Shown here piece after piece: positions 18,869 through 27,205 of a stretch of DNA of 64,000 bases. Source of the DNA: Pseudarthrobacter sp. NamE5 (GTDB lineage Bacteria; Actinomycetota; Actinomycetes; Actinomycetales; Micrococcaceae); NCBI RefSeq assembly GCF_005796225.1, contig NZ_VAHO01000001.1:124001-188000 (forward strand). The letters run 5' to 3'. Below the pieces are notes generated by a model that ran no database searches, was not told the DNA's origin, and saw only the letters and a list, made by a program, of their open reading frames with translations. Both the position numbers and the translations under genes were made by a program. Every line of letters begins with the position of its first letter. Positions within the stretch are counted from its first letter, which is position 1.

Positions 18869-19435
18869 CTAGGCGGTCTGGCCCGCGTGCTGGCCCTCCG
18901 AGATTTCCTCGACCAGCTTGCCGTTGAAGGCAGGCAGATCGTGGGGGTTGCGGCTGGTCACCAGGCCCTGGTCCACCACCACTTCCTGGTCCGTCCAGCT
19001 GGCACCGGCGTTTTCCAGGTCCGTGCGCAGGGTGTGGTAGGAGGTGACGCTGCGGCCGCGCACCACCCCGGCATCGATGAGCAGCCATGGCCCGTGGCAG
19101 ATAGAGGCCACCGGCTTGTGCTGTTCAAAGAAGTTCCGGGTAAAGGCCTGCGCGTCCTTGTCAACGCGCAGGTGGTCTGCGTTGACAACGCCGCCGGGAA
19201 TGACCAGCGCATCGAAATCCGAGGCGTTGGCTTCCGCTGCAGTGAGGTCCACGTCGAAAGTATCGCCCTTCTCCGTGCCTTCGAATCCCTGGACCTTCCC
19301 GCCGGAGGGAGCGACCAGGGTTGGCACTCCGCCGGCGTCCTTCACGGCCTGCCACGGGCTGGTGAGCTCAATTTGCTCCACGCCGTCTGTCAGCAGGAAC
19401 GCTACCTTCTTGCCGGAGATGTTGTTTTCTGACAT
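18869..19435 (-). CDS. DJ-1/PfpI family protein
   Basis: A 188-residue DJ-1/PfpI/type 1 glutamine amidotransferase-like protein. The nucleophile Cys is in VASICHGPWLL near residue 106, with the acidic partner in the early TDGVEQIELTSPWQ segment. Family members act as glyoxalase III-type or protein/nucleotide deglycases or stress proteins; the exact activity here is not determined. GAGGAGGAACA directly precedes the ATG at 19435, which I prefer to the upstream in-frame start at 19450. It stands alone on the minus strand. Confidence 0.9.
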   Translation of the reverse strand: MSENNISGKKVAFLLTDGVEQIELTSPWQAVKDAGGVPTLVAPSGGKVQGFEGTEKGDTFDVDLTAAEANASDFDALVIPGGVVNADHLRVDKDAQAFTRNFFEQHKPVASICHGPWLLIDAGVVRGRSVTSYHTLRTDLENAGASWTDQEVVVDQGLVTSRNPHDLPAFNGKLVEEISEGQHAGQTA

Positions 19436-19572
19436 TGTTCCTCCTCGCATGAAGCGGGCCGTGCGGGGGCGCAGAGCTTCCGCTTCGAGAGTTGTTTGCC
19501 TGACAGTTCCAGCCTAGGAAGACAGGAATTGATAAGCAAGCTGAGCATCGACACTAGGCCGGGCCTCCCCTG

Positions 19573-19644
19573 CTACTTGACCGAACCGGCAGTGAGCCCG
19601 TCCACGATGAACTTCTGCAGGTAGAGGAAAAGCAGGAGCACCAG
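19573..19644 (-). pseudogene. C-terminal remnant of a sugar ABC transporter permease
   Basis: Only the last 23 codons remain, reading LVLLLFLYLQKFIVDGLTAG then SVK and a stop, which is the characteristic C-terminus of MalG-type carbohydrate permeases (family endings resemble LQ-y-v-GLTaGaVK). Upstream on the minus strand the frame turns into unrelated sequence. Next to an alpha-glucosidase and a LacI regulator, this is probably what is left of the alpha-glucoside uptake system that once belonged to the locus. Confidence 0.6.
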
Positions 19645-19757
19645 GGTGGCGTGGCGCCAGCCGGGTTCCCGCCACCAGCGCCGGCCGCGCGGCCTCTCAA
19701 CGCCGCTGAAGATCAAGGCAAGTTGTGCCGAACGGAAACGGTGAGACAAGTCACAAC

Positions 19758-19771
19758 TGTAAGCGATTCCA
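19758..19771. promoter_or_regulatory. LacI-family operator O1 upstream of the alpha-glucosidase
   Basis: TGTAAGCGATTCCA fits the LacI-type palindrome TGNAANCGNTTNCA at every fixed position. It is centred 66 bp upstream of O2, a spacing compatible with looping. Confidence 0.6.
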
Positions 19772-19823
19772 TTCTCCACGTTCAAGCCGTCCATGACTTT
19801 CGCGGTTCTTTGTGTTTGCTCGG

Positions 19824-19837
19824 TGGAAGCCGTTCCA
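19824..19837. promoter_or_regulatory. LacI-family operator O2 overlapping the alpha-glucosidase -35 region
   Basis: TGGAAGCCGTTCCA has perfect TGGAA/TTCCA arms and differs from the O1 pattern at one central base. With TACGAT (19857-19862) as -10 and the start at 19869, it covers the -35 region, where a repressor would block RNA polymerase. Confidence 0.6.
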
Positions 19838-19868
19838 ATTTTCCCGCTGCGACGGCTACGATGACCTG

Positions 19869-21629
19869 ATGACTACGACGCTTACCCCTGCTGGATCCGA
19901 CGTATCCGACCTTCGGCTTGTGCCGGTCCACCCGGCCGACAGCGGCACCGAATGGTGGCGGTCCTCGGTGATCTACCAGATCTATCCCCGCTCGTTCCGT
20001 GACCTGAATGGCGACGGCAATGGCGATCTTCCTGGCATCACCGCGGAGCTGCACCAACTAGCCGCGCTCGATGTAGACGCCGTATGGCTGTCCCCGTTCT
20101 ACGTCTCCCCGCAGCGGGACGGTGGCTACGACGTCGCTGACTACTGCGACGTCGATCCGGTCTTCGGCACCTTGGGTGACTTTGACGCGCTGGTTGCCCG
20201 GGCAGACTCGCTGGGCATCCGGGTAATCATCGACCTCGTGCCCAACCACTGCTCATCGGATCACGCACTGTTCCAGGCGGCGCTTCAGGCAGGACCGGGA
20301 AGCCCAGAGCGGGACATGTTCGTATTCCGGGACGGACGCGGCGAGGACGGCGAACTCCCGCCGAACAACTGGCAGTCCCACTTCGGCGGCCCGGCCTGGA
20401 CGCGTATTACGGAGCCCTCCGGCGAGCCCGGTCAGTGGTACGTGCATCTCTTCGACTCCTCCCAGCCTGACTTCAACTGGGACAACCCGGCAGTGCATGC
20501 CGAATTCGAGCGCATCCTGCGGTTCTGGCTCAGCCGCGGTGTGGCCGGCTTCCGGGTGGACGTGGCCCACGCCCTGGTCAAGGCGGACGGCCTGCCGGAC
20601 TGGCACGGACGGCCCGACGGCGGCAGCACCGATGACTACCCGGGCCACCTGGCGCCCATGTTCGGACAGCCCGGCATCCATGACATTTACCGCCAGTGGC
20701 GCAACGTCCTGGCCGAGTTCGACGGCGACCGCATCCTGTGTGCCGAAGCGAGCATCGACCCCCTGTCCCGCCTGACGAACTGGGTCATGCCGGACCAGAT
20801 GCACCAGGCGTTCAACTTCGCCTACCTCGGCACGCCCTGGGATCCGGACCAGTTGCGGGCAGTCATCGAGAATTCACTCCGGATGTTCGATTCTGTGGGC
20901 GCACCCACCACCTGGGTGCTTTCAAACCATGACGTCGTCCGGCACGCCACACGCTTCGGCATCATTGAGCCTCCTACCCGCCCCGGTGACGGCCTGGGCG
21001 CCGGAGACGTCCAGCCAAATGCTGAGCTTGGCCTGCGGCGGGCCCTTGCGGCCTCCATGCTCATGCTTTCGCTGCCTGGCGGGGTTTACCTCTACCAGGG
21101 TGAAGAACTGGGCCTTCCCGATCACACCACCATGGATCACAGCTTCCGCCAGGACCCTTCGTTCCGGCGGACGGCTGGCGAACGGATTGGCCGTGACGGG
21201 TGCCGGGTGCCCCTCCCTTGGGAGGCGGACGCGCCGGCTTTCGGTTTTAACAGCACCGGCGAGTCCTGGCTGCCGCAGCCAGATGGCTGGGCCGCGCTGT
21301 CCCGGGATGCCCAGCGCCAGGACGAGTCCTCCGTTCTTTCAACGTACCGCCGGGCCCTGGTCCTCCGCCGTACCCTGAAGCTGGGTGCCGGATCCTTGGA
21401 ATGGGCAGAAGGTACAGCTCCGCGCGATTGTGTGGCGTTTGTGAACAACGGCGTCCTGGTGATGCTGAACATGGGAGAGGCGACGATTGACCTCCCCCAC
21501 CTGGAGATCCTCCTTGCCACGGACCCTGCGGCCGCTGACCAGCGTAAACTGGGTCCTGCGCAGTGCATCTGGCTGCGCATGGCGCCAAGCGGAGCATCAG
21601 AGGGTCAGTGGCAGGAATCAAGGATGTAG
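19869..21629 (+). CDS. GH13 alpha-glucosidase
   Basis: A 586-residue glycoside hydrolase family 13 enzyme of the oligo-1,6-/alpha-1,4-glucosidase type, acting in the cytoplasm on maltose- or isomaltose-like sugars. Conserved regions are seen: VIYQIYPRSFRDLNGDGNGD, DLVPNHCSSDH, GFRVDVAHAL (nucleophile Asp), ILCAEASID (acid/base Glu) and LSNHDVVRH (transition-state Asp). I take the ATG at 19869: TACGAT lies six bases before it and no Shine-Dalgarno is present, so it is probably leaderless. Two LacI operators precede it, the regulator gene overlaps its end, and an ABC permease remnant lies upstream. Confidence 0.93.
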   Translation: MTTTLTPAGSDVSDLRLVPVHPADSGTEWWRSSVIYQIYPRSFRDLNGDGNGDLPGITAELHQLAALDVDAVWLSPFYVSPQRDGGYDVADYCDVDPVFGTLGDFDALVARADSLGIRVIIDLVPNHCSSDHALFQAALQAGPGSPERDMFVFRDGRGEDGELPPNNWQSHFGGPAWTRITEPSGEPGQWYVHLFDSSQPDFNWDNPAVHAEFERILRFWLSRGVAGFRVDVAHALVKADGLPDWHGRPDGGSTDDYPGHLAPMFGQPGIHDIYRQWRNVLAEFDGDRILCAEASIDPLSRLTNWVMPDQMHQAFNFAYLGTPWDPDQLRAVIENSLRMFDSVGAPTTWVLSNHDVVRHATRFGIIEPPTRPGDGLGAGDVQPNAELGLRRALAASMLMLSLPGGVYLYQGEELGLPDHTTMDHSFRQDPSFRRTAGERIGRDGCRVPLPWEADAPAFGFNSTGESWLPQPDGWAALSRDAQRQDESSVLSTYRRALVLRRTLKLGAGSLEWAEGTAPRDCVAFVNNGVLVMLNMGEATIDLPHLEILLATDPAAADQRKLGPAQCIWLRMAPSGASEGQWQESRM

Positions 21630-22642
21630 CCCGTTTGGCGGGGGTTTCACAGGCGACGGCGTCGCGGGCGTTAAGCGGCAAGGGCAGCGTTTCCTCCAAG
21701 GCGCGGGAGGCCGTAACCGCCGCAGCCAGCGAGCTGGGCTTCGTCATGTCCTACCATGCCTCGAGCCTGGCGAGCGGACGCAGCCACAACATTGGTGTGG
21801 TGCTGCCCTTCGTTAACAGGTGGTACTTTGCCACCCTGCTCGAGGGAGCCAATTCCGCCCTGATGGACGCCGGTTACGATCTCACGCTCTATGACTTCCA
21901 GGGCGACCGCTACCGGGAATCGGTGCTCGGGGACTTCCTGCTGCGCAAACGGCTCGACGGCGTCCTGGCGGTTTCCCTTCAGCTCAACTCCCACGAGACG
22001 GAGCAGATTCTTGCCGCCGGCATACCCGTGGTGGGCGTGGGCGGGCCGCTTCCCGGCATTCCCACCCTCCGCATCGACGATGTGGAGGTGGGCCGGCGGG
22101 CCACGAACCATCTGCTCAGCCTCGGCCACACCCGGGTGGCGCACGTGGGCGGCGAGCATGAGTACGGGAGGAACTTCCAGATCTCCAGCGGACGGCGTGC
22201 CGGCTACGAAGAAGCCATGGCAGCGGCTGGCCTGCCGGTCCGCGAGGCGTGGTCCCTGATCTCGGATTACTCGGCGAATGATGCCTACCGGGAGACGAAA
22301 CAGCTGCTGGCGGACCCTGCCGAGCGGCCCACGGCCATCTTTTGCGCCTCTGACGAAATGGCGTTCGGCGCCATCCTGGCGGCCCGCGACCTGGGGCTGC
22401 GGATCCCTGACGAACTGTCCGTCATCGGTGTGGACGGGCACGAGATGGGCGAAATCCTGGGGCTCACCACCATTGACCAGATTCCGCGCAACCAGGGCAT
22501 GCGGGCAGTGGAGCGCCTGCTTGCCCTGGTACAGGAGGACGGCAAGGCAGCGGGGCCGGCGGACGAGCTTATGCAGACCCGGCTTGTGGTCCGCTCAAGC
22601 ACCTCCGCTCCCCGCACCCTCGACAGCAAGACCGCCTCCTAA
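21608..22642 (+). CDS. LacI family repressor of the alpha-glucosidase locus
   Basis: A 344-residue LacI/GalR regulator. The N-terminal HTH reads IKDVARLAGVSQATASRALS, then the hinge, followed by a periplasmic-binding-protein-like sensor domain (NIGVVLPFVNRWYFATLLEG through VIGVDGHEMGEILGLTTIDQ). The GTG at 21608 is chosen because the HTH starts right after it and AGAGGG lies at good spacing; it overlaps the end of the glucosidase by 22 bases, so the two are co-transcribed. It most likely binds the two palindromes at 19758 and 19824 and releases them on sugar binding. The ligand is unknown. Confidence 0.93.
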   Translation: MAGIKDVARLAGVSQATASRALSGKGSVSSKAREAVTAAASELGFVMSYHASSLASGRSHNIGVVLPFVNRWYFATLLEGANSALMDAGYDLTLYDFQGDRYRESVLGDFLLRKRLDGVLAVSLQLNSHETEQILAAGIPVVGVGGPLPGIPTLRIDDVEVGRRATNHLLSLGHTRVAHVGGEHEYGRNFQISSGRRAGYEEAMAAAGLPVREAWSLISDYSANDAYRETKQLLADPAERPTAIFCASDEMAFGAILAARDLGLRIPDELSVIGVDGHEMGEILGLTTIDQIPRNQGMRAVERLLALVQEDGKAAGPADELMQTRLVVRSSTSAPRTLDSKTAS

Positions 22643-22734
22643 CCAGTCTGCGGCGTCGTCCTGCGGGACATTCACGCGGCGGATAGTGGCGGCAACGGGG
22701 GCCTTGTGCCGGTCCCCCTGTCCTGCTTTGATTC

Positions 22735-23352
22735 TCAAGCCCGATGGTGCTCGACCAGCCAACCCGCCATCTGCTGTGCGCGCCCGGCCGCCAGCATGTC
22801 ACCTTCTGCGGCCTGAACGACGGAACCCTTCATGAGTACCAGCAAGGAACGGGCAAACTCATCCGGCCTCACCAGCCCGGCCTCTTCCGCCACCGCCTGG
22901 ACGTGGCCGCGGATCTTGTCCAGATAAGCAATGCTGGCCTGTCCCAGGGGGTGTGCGGGTCCCATCTCCAACAGGACCCTAACGAACGAACAGGCCTCGA
23001 AGTCCTCCCGCAGGAACCATTCCCCGAACACGTCAAAAACGGCCAGCAGTTGTGCTGTGGGGGTGCTGCCCCGTCGGCGCGCCTCCGACAGGATCATATC
23101 CATCGTCCACTGCCTGTCCCGCTGTTCCAGGAACGCGAGGACCAGGGAATCCTTGGACGGGAAATGCCGGTAAAACGTGGCCTTGGCTACCCCGGAACGC
23201 TCGATCAGCTCGTTCACACCCACATCCCGCACGCCACGTTGGGAGAAGAGCTCATAGGCCACCGCCATAATCCGGTCAGCCGAACCGGCAGGAGCCATCA
23301 ACGAGTCCGCCAAAGACTCGGAAGGCTGTGGGACTTTCGCCTCTGGACTCAT
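22735..23352 (-). CDS. TetR/AcrR family transcriptional regulator
   Basis: A 205-residue regulator with a TetR HTH (ADRIMAVAYELFSQRG, then VNELIERSGVAKATFYRHF) and a ligand domain. On the minus strand TAGAAT (23367-23362) lies nine bases before the ATG, and a near-perfect palindrome (23374-23397) covers the -35 position, so it is almost certainly self-repressed. The divergent small gene at 23494 may be co-regulated. The 92-bp gap to the LacI gene (22643-22734) holds no gene. The ligand is unknown. Confidence 0.92.
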   Translation of the reverse strand: MSPEAKVPQPSESLADSLMAPAGSADRIMAVAYELFSQRGVRDVGVNELIERSGVAKATFYRHFPSKDSLVLAFLEQRDRQWTMDMILSEARRRGSTPTAQLLAVFDVFGEWFLREDFEACSFVRVLLEMGPAHPLGQASIAYLDKIRGHVQAVAEEAGLVRPDEFARSLLVLMKGSVVQAAEGDMLAAGRAQQMAGWLVEHHRA

Positions 23353-23373
23353 AGCCCCCTCATTCTAACGCGG

Positions 23374-23397
23374 GGGGAAGACAGACTGGTCTTCCCC
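23374..23397. promoter_or_regulatory. TetR operator
   Basis: GGGGAAGAC and GTCTTCCCC pair perfectly around AGACTG; the core AGACAGACTGGTCT resembles operators of several TetR regulators. It lies over the -35 of the TetR gene and about 100 bases ahead of the divergent small gene. Confidence 0.75.
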
Positions 23398-23420
23398 GCG
23401 GTAAAGTTTTTCCTGGCGCA

Positions 23421-23448
23421 GTGCTTTGGACGCCGTGCTTTAGACGCC
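23421..23448. repeat. 14-bp tandem duplication
   Basis: GTGCTTTGGACGCC is followed at once by GTGCTTTAGACGCC, differing at one base, in the leader region of the small gene at 23494. Probably a slippage product; no function evident. Confidence 0.6.
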
Positions 23449-23493
23449 GTAGAGGTCCCACCGGCCGCTTCGGACTGGTGCAAGGAGGCCCCG

Positions 23494-23760
23494 ATGTCAG
23501 CAGAGCGGATGCTCAAAAGCGTCCCCTCGGACCCTGATCCGTGGATGCCCGCCGACACCCCTGACGACATCCGGCAGTTCGCCCTCGAGTCGCTCCGATG
23601 GCAAGCGCAGGAGATCATCGACGAAATACTCTGTGGCAAAGAACCCGGCGAAGAGCTTGCCAGGGCCAGGCTTCGCCGCTGCGTGGCAAGAAACCCCGGC
23701 CGCCCTGAACGTGCTCTACTGGAACAGCTCGTCACGAACCGGGACAGGACCGGCGTCTAG
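23494..23760 (+). CDS. 88-residue hypothetical protein
   Basis: A small, charged soluble protein beginning MSAERMLKSVPSDPDPWMPA, with a helical mid-part (DDIRQFALESLRWQAQEIID) and an Arg-rich tail. A strong AGGAGG lies 5 bases before the ATG, which supports real translation. No family recognised and no membrane or metal-binding motif. Its divergent position beside the TetR operator suggests it could be under that regulator. Downstream is the convergent panC. Confidence 0.6.
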   Translation: MSAERMLKSVPSDPDPWMPADTPDDIRQFALESLRWQAQEIIDEILCGKEPGEELARARLRRCVARNPGRPERALLEQLVTNRDRTGV

Positions 23761-23800
23761 CGCGGTGACGCGCCGGGAAGCCTGCCCTCCAGCCCAAGCG

Positions 23801-24718
23801 TCAGGAACTGAGCGGCGTGTTGTCGATCAACCGCACAGGACCCACTTTGGCCGCAATGAGCGCTAGGCCTTCACCCCGGAAGGGTGTCTCCCGGCAGTTT
23901 TCCGCCAGCGGCTCCAGGGTGGCCGGATCCACTACGTCGAAGTAGTCGAGGGCCACCAGCGGCTGGGACTCCACCAGCGCCTGGGCTGACTCGAGGTCCA
24001 GGGGTTCCCGGGCGTGTGCCCGCTCCTCGAGCAGGCGAAGGGCCCGCGACAGCACCAAGGCCGCCTCCCGCTCCTCGGGCGACAGGAAGCGGTTGCGGCT
24101 GGACAGCGCCAGCCCGTCCGCCGCACGCACCGTGGGCACCCCGACAATCTCCACCGGAAAGTTCAGGTCAGCCACCATGCGCCGGACCAGTGCCAACTGC
24201 TGCGCGTCCTTTTGGCCGAAGTAGGCGCGGTAGGCGGGCAGCCCGCCGCCCGTCCCGTCACCTGCAGCCAGCCCGGCAGCGGGCAGGCCGTAGTGCAGGA
24301 GCTTGGCCACCACGGTCAGGGCACCGTCGAAGTGACCTGGCCGGGAGGCCCCCTCCCACTTCTCCCCCAAGCGCCCGGAGGTCACCCGCACCAGCGGCTC
24401 GCCGCCCGGATACACCTCATCAACGGACGGCGCAAAAACCAGGTCCACCCCTTCCCCGTCAAGCAGCGCCAGGTCGGCCTCCAGCGTGCGGGGATACCGG
24501 TCCAGGTCCACGGCGTCGCCAAACTGCAGGGGGTTTACGAAGATGGTGGCCACCACCACGTCGTTCTGTTCGACGGCGGCACGGGCCAGGGCGGCATGGC
24601 CCTCGTGGAGAGCGCCCATGGTGGGCACCAGCCCCTGCGACGTTCCACGCTTGCCAGCCAGTAGCCGTGCACCCTCAGAGTGAAGCTCCTGCACCGTGGT
24701 GACGAGTTTGACGGCCAT
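23801..24718 (-). CDS. panC: pantoate--beta-alanine ligase (pantothenate synthetase)
   Basis: Condenses pantoate and beta-alanine with ATP to make pantothenate, the vitamin precursor of CoA. The 305 residues carry [14 protein letters not shown] with the HxGH nucleotide motif near 35, FVNPLQFG near 60, [10 protein letters not shown] near 165 and [13 protein letters not shown] near 205, all family hallmarks. A Gly-rich insertion ([14 protein letters not shown], about 150-163) is unusual. It is the last gene of the long minus-strand cluster, two bases after the DUF2520 gene. No panD lies nearby, so beta-alanine must be supplied elsewhere. Confidence 0.96.
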   Translation of the reverse strand: MAVKLVTTVQELHSEGARLLAGKRGTSQGLVPTMGALHEGHAALARAAVEQNDVVVATIFVNPLQFGDAVDLDRYPRTLEADLALLDGEGVDLVFAPSVDEVYPGGEPLVRVTSGRLGEKWEGASRPGHFDGALTVVAKLLHYGLPAAGLAAGDGTGGGLPAYRAYFGQKDAQQLALVRRMVADLNFPVEIVGVPTVRAADGLALSSRNRFLSPEEREAALVLSRALRLLEERAHAREPLDLESAQALVESQPLVALDYFDVVDPATLEPLAENCRETPFRGEGLALIAAKVGPVRLIDNTPLSS

Positions 24719-24720
24719 CT

Positions 24721-25614
24721 TCAGTCCTCCTTGGGTTCCAGGGCGTGGCGCAGCCCCTCAAGCTGGCCGGCCTTCAGCAGTCCGCGCCCTTCAGCCCGCA
24801 AGGCTGTCGCCCGCGCCATGGCAAAATACGCCGCAAGCACGTCGCCGCGCCCGCCGCCGTCGAACTCCCGCAATGCCTCGGCATGCGCGGCAACGGTTCC
24901 CACGTCACCCCTCGCAACCGGACCGGTCAGCGCCGACTCCCCGGACGCCAGCGCGTTCTCCAGGGTGGCCCGCAGCAGCGGACCCAGCATGCGTGCCGGC
25001 AGCTCCACGCCTACCGAGCCGAGCAGCTCCGCAGCCTGCGCCACGAGCGTGACCAGGTGGTTGGACCCGTGTGCCAGGGCAGCATGGTAGAGCGTCCGGT
25101 CCGCCTCGGCGATAGCCACGGGTTCGGCGCCCATCTCCACCACCAGCGCCTGGGCGATGGGGAGCATCGCCGCGTCCGCCGTCACCCCGAACGTGCAGTC
25201 CAGCAGCCGCGTGAGGTCCAGGCTCATCCCCGTGAAGGTCATGGCCGGATGCAGTGCCAGCGGAACGGCGCCGGCGGCGCGGACCGGATGCAGGACGCCG
25301 ACGCCGAAACGGCCCGACGTATGGGCCACCAGCTGGCCCGGCTGCCAGGCTCCCAGCTTGGCGAGCCCCTCCACCAGGCCAGGCAGGGCGTCGTCGGGCA
25401 CGGCGAGCAGGACGAGTTCGGCGCGTTCCACAATGTCCTGCACTTCAAGGACGGGAACGCCGGGAAGGAGCGCTTCCGCCCGGTCCCGGCTTGCCTCGGA
25501 AACCGCGGACACCCCGATCACCGCGTGTTCGGCGGCGCGCAGGGCGGCACCAAGCACTGCCCCGACTTTTCCCGCGCCAATGATTCCGACGCCGAGGCGT
25601 CCGGGCTTAGCCAT
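24721..25614 (-). CDS. Rossmann-like and DUF2520 domain protein, candidate ketopantoate reductase-like enzyme
   Basis: A 297-residue protein with an N-terminal NAD(P)-binding fold ([18 protein letters not shown] near residue 8) and a C-terminal helical DUF2520 domain ([17 protein letters not shown] onward). The overall shape resembles 6-phosphogluconate/ketopantoate reductase-type dehydrogenases. It sits two bases before panC and overlaps the PH-domain gene by 8, and the same neighbour pairing occurs in mycobacteria (Rv3603c next to panC). A role in making pantoate for PanC is therefore attractive but unproven; other NAD(P)-dependent reductions remain possible. Confidence 0.85.
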   Translation of the reverse strand: MAKPGRLGVGIIGAGKVGAVLGAALRAAEHAVIGVSAVSEASRDRAEALLPGVPVLEVQDIVERAELVLLAVPDDALPGLVEGLAKLGAWQPGQLVAHTSGRFGVGVLHPVRAAGAVPLALHPAMTFTGMSLDLTRLLDCTFGVTADAAMLPIAQALVVEMGAEPVAIAEADRTLYHAALAHGSNHLVTLVAQAAELLGSVGVELPARMLGPLLRATLENALASGESALTGPVARGDVGTVAAHAEALREFDGGGRGDVLAAYFAMARATALRAEGRGLLKAGQLEGLRHALEPKED

Positions 25615-27205
25615 GCTGCCCGCCTTCCTGTTGGTGGGTGGTCGGGGCCGGCTCGGCCACCGGTACGGCTTCAGCTGCCGCCGGTGCTACCTGCCGGAGC
25701 CATTGTTCGGTGGTCTGCCGCTTCCTGGCCAGCCGGGCCCGTGCGGACTGTTCGTTGAAGAGCGTCCTGGCCTCGTCCACTCCGGCCTGGGTGAGGCGGG
25801 GCAGGACCGGCCCGGCCGTGGTGTGCAGGACGAGGTCCGCAACCCGGAACAGCCGTGCCAGCGGGCCCTGGTGCAGGGCCATGGACTGGGTGCGCTGGTG
25901 CGGCACCACCACGAGCTGCCGCCACCAGCGACCGGACCGCAGAAGCAGGGCAGTGTCCGTGGCGGCGAACCCGTTCCGGCGCCAGCTTAGCGGGGCCAGC
26001 CAGCGGGCCCGGCGCGGAGTGGTGACGAAGCCGCCGGCGGCATCCTGTCCGGTTAGCCCGGCACCAAAAACGACGGCGGGTTGCGGCGTGCCGGGGTCCG
26101 GGAGCACGAGGGAAAGCATGTTCATCACATCCGGAAGCGTTCCCACGGGCAGCAGGGTGGTGCGGGCCGATCCTTCCCCGGCGTTCTCCACCAGTCCGTA
26201 CCCGGCCACGTTCACCTGTATCCGGTACCAGCCCAGCGGCCGCCAGAGCGGTGGCTGGGTGATCTTCACGGCCTGGATACGCCCGGGCGGCAGCGTCTGC
26301 GCCTGCGTGTCGAGCAGTCCGTACCGCAGCCGGATGCCGTCCGGCGAGATGGCGGCGGTGAAGTTGTATCCCTTGTTGAACAGGTTCCAGTAAGTGGCGG
26401 CCAGACCCAGCACTGCAGGGACGAGATACAGGTAGAAGGCGCTGCTTTCCGTGACCGCGGAAAGCAGCACCGATGCCACAGTGGCCGCCACCACGAAGAC
26501 GCTCTGCCCGCTCAGCAGCAGCGAGCCGACAAGGCGCGACGGCGGCACCGCAAGTACCGGATATTCCGGCGCCTCGGGAGCGGCCACGCCTGGGTCTTCC
26601 GTTCCGGTGGTGACGCCGGCGGCGCGGGCGAGGATGGTGGCGCGGAGCTGCCGGGCGTCGTCCATTTTCAGGTAGGCCAGCCGCACCGCGGACTCGCCGG
26701 CGTCGGCCACCTCGAACTTGAGTTCTGCCAGCCCGAAGATCCTGGCCAACAGCGGCTGGACGATGTCGATGGCCTGGACCCGGTCCAGCCTGGCCTGGCG
26801 CTGCTGCCGGAAGAGGAACCCGGTATTGACGCGGACGTAGCCGCCCGCCACCTGGTACTTCGTGAAGTACCAGGTCAGGATGAAGCCCAGCACGGTGACC
26901 AGCAGGACAGCTCCGCCGCCGGCGAGCAACAGGGGCGCCCGGCCCGCGAGCTCCTCCTCGAAGACAGGCCGCCCTTGCAGGGAGCGCTCAAAGATGTCCC
27001 GGCCGAAAAAGAAGGCGATGGCTGCCAGGGCAACCCAGCCCCGCACGAACGGCGACGCCGGATGCACGCGCAGCCATTCGCCGTCGGACACTGTACCTTG
27101 TGCAGCAGGGGCCGGCGCGGGGTTTTCTGCAGCAGGGGCGGGCGCGGCTGGATGGGACTGGCCCGGCTGTGTCCCGGGATCCGGAAACCGCCCGTCTGCC
27201 GTCAC
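25607..27205 (-). CDS. PH domain-containing membrane protein (YdbT-like, bacterial PH_2)
   Basis: A 532-residue membrane protein with repeated bacterial PH (YdbS/YdbT-like) domains separated by transmembrane pairs: helices near residues 55-110 and 225-270, then PH_2 segments such as YRIQVNVAGYGLVENAG. The N-terminal 45 residues are Pro/Ala-rich and probably cytoplasmic, and the C-terminus is basic. In Bacillus the YdbS-YdbT pair is linked to resistance to certain bacteriocins; no function is established in this group. Its GTG start overlaps the stop of the smaller partner as GTGA, so the two likely form one membrane complex. Confidence 0.85.
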   Translation of the reverse strand: MTADGRFPDPGTQPGQSHPAAPAPAAENPAPAPAAQGTVSDGEWLRVHPASPFVRGWVALAAIAFFFGRDIFERSLQGRPVFEEELAGRAPLLLAGGGAVLLVTVLGFILTWYFTKYQVAGGYVRVNTGFLFRQQRQARLDRVQAIDIVQPLLARIFGLAELKFEVADAGESAVRLAYLKMDDARQLRATILARAAGVTTGTEDPGVAAPEAPEYPVLAVPPSRLVGSLLLSGQSVFVVAATVASVLLSAVTESSAFYLYLVPAVLGLAATYWNLFNKGYNFTAAISPDGIRLRYGLLDTQAQTLPPGRIQAVKITQPPLWRPLGWYRIQVNVAGYGLVENAGEGSARTTLLPVGTLPDVMNMLSLVLPDPGTPQPAVVFGAGLTGQDAAGGFVTTPRRARWLAPLSWRRNGFAATDTALLLRSGRWWRQLVVVPHQRTQSMALHQGPLARLFRVADLVLHTTAGPVLPRLTQAGVDEARTLFNEQSARARLARKRQTTEQWLRQVAPAAAEAVPVAEPAPTTHQQEGGQHG

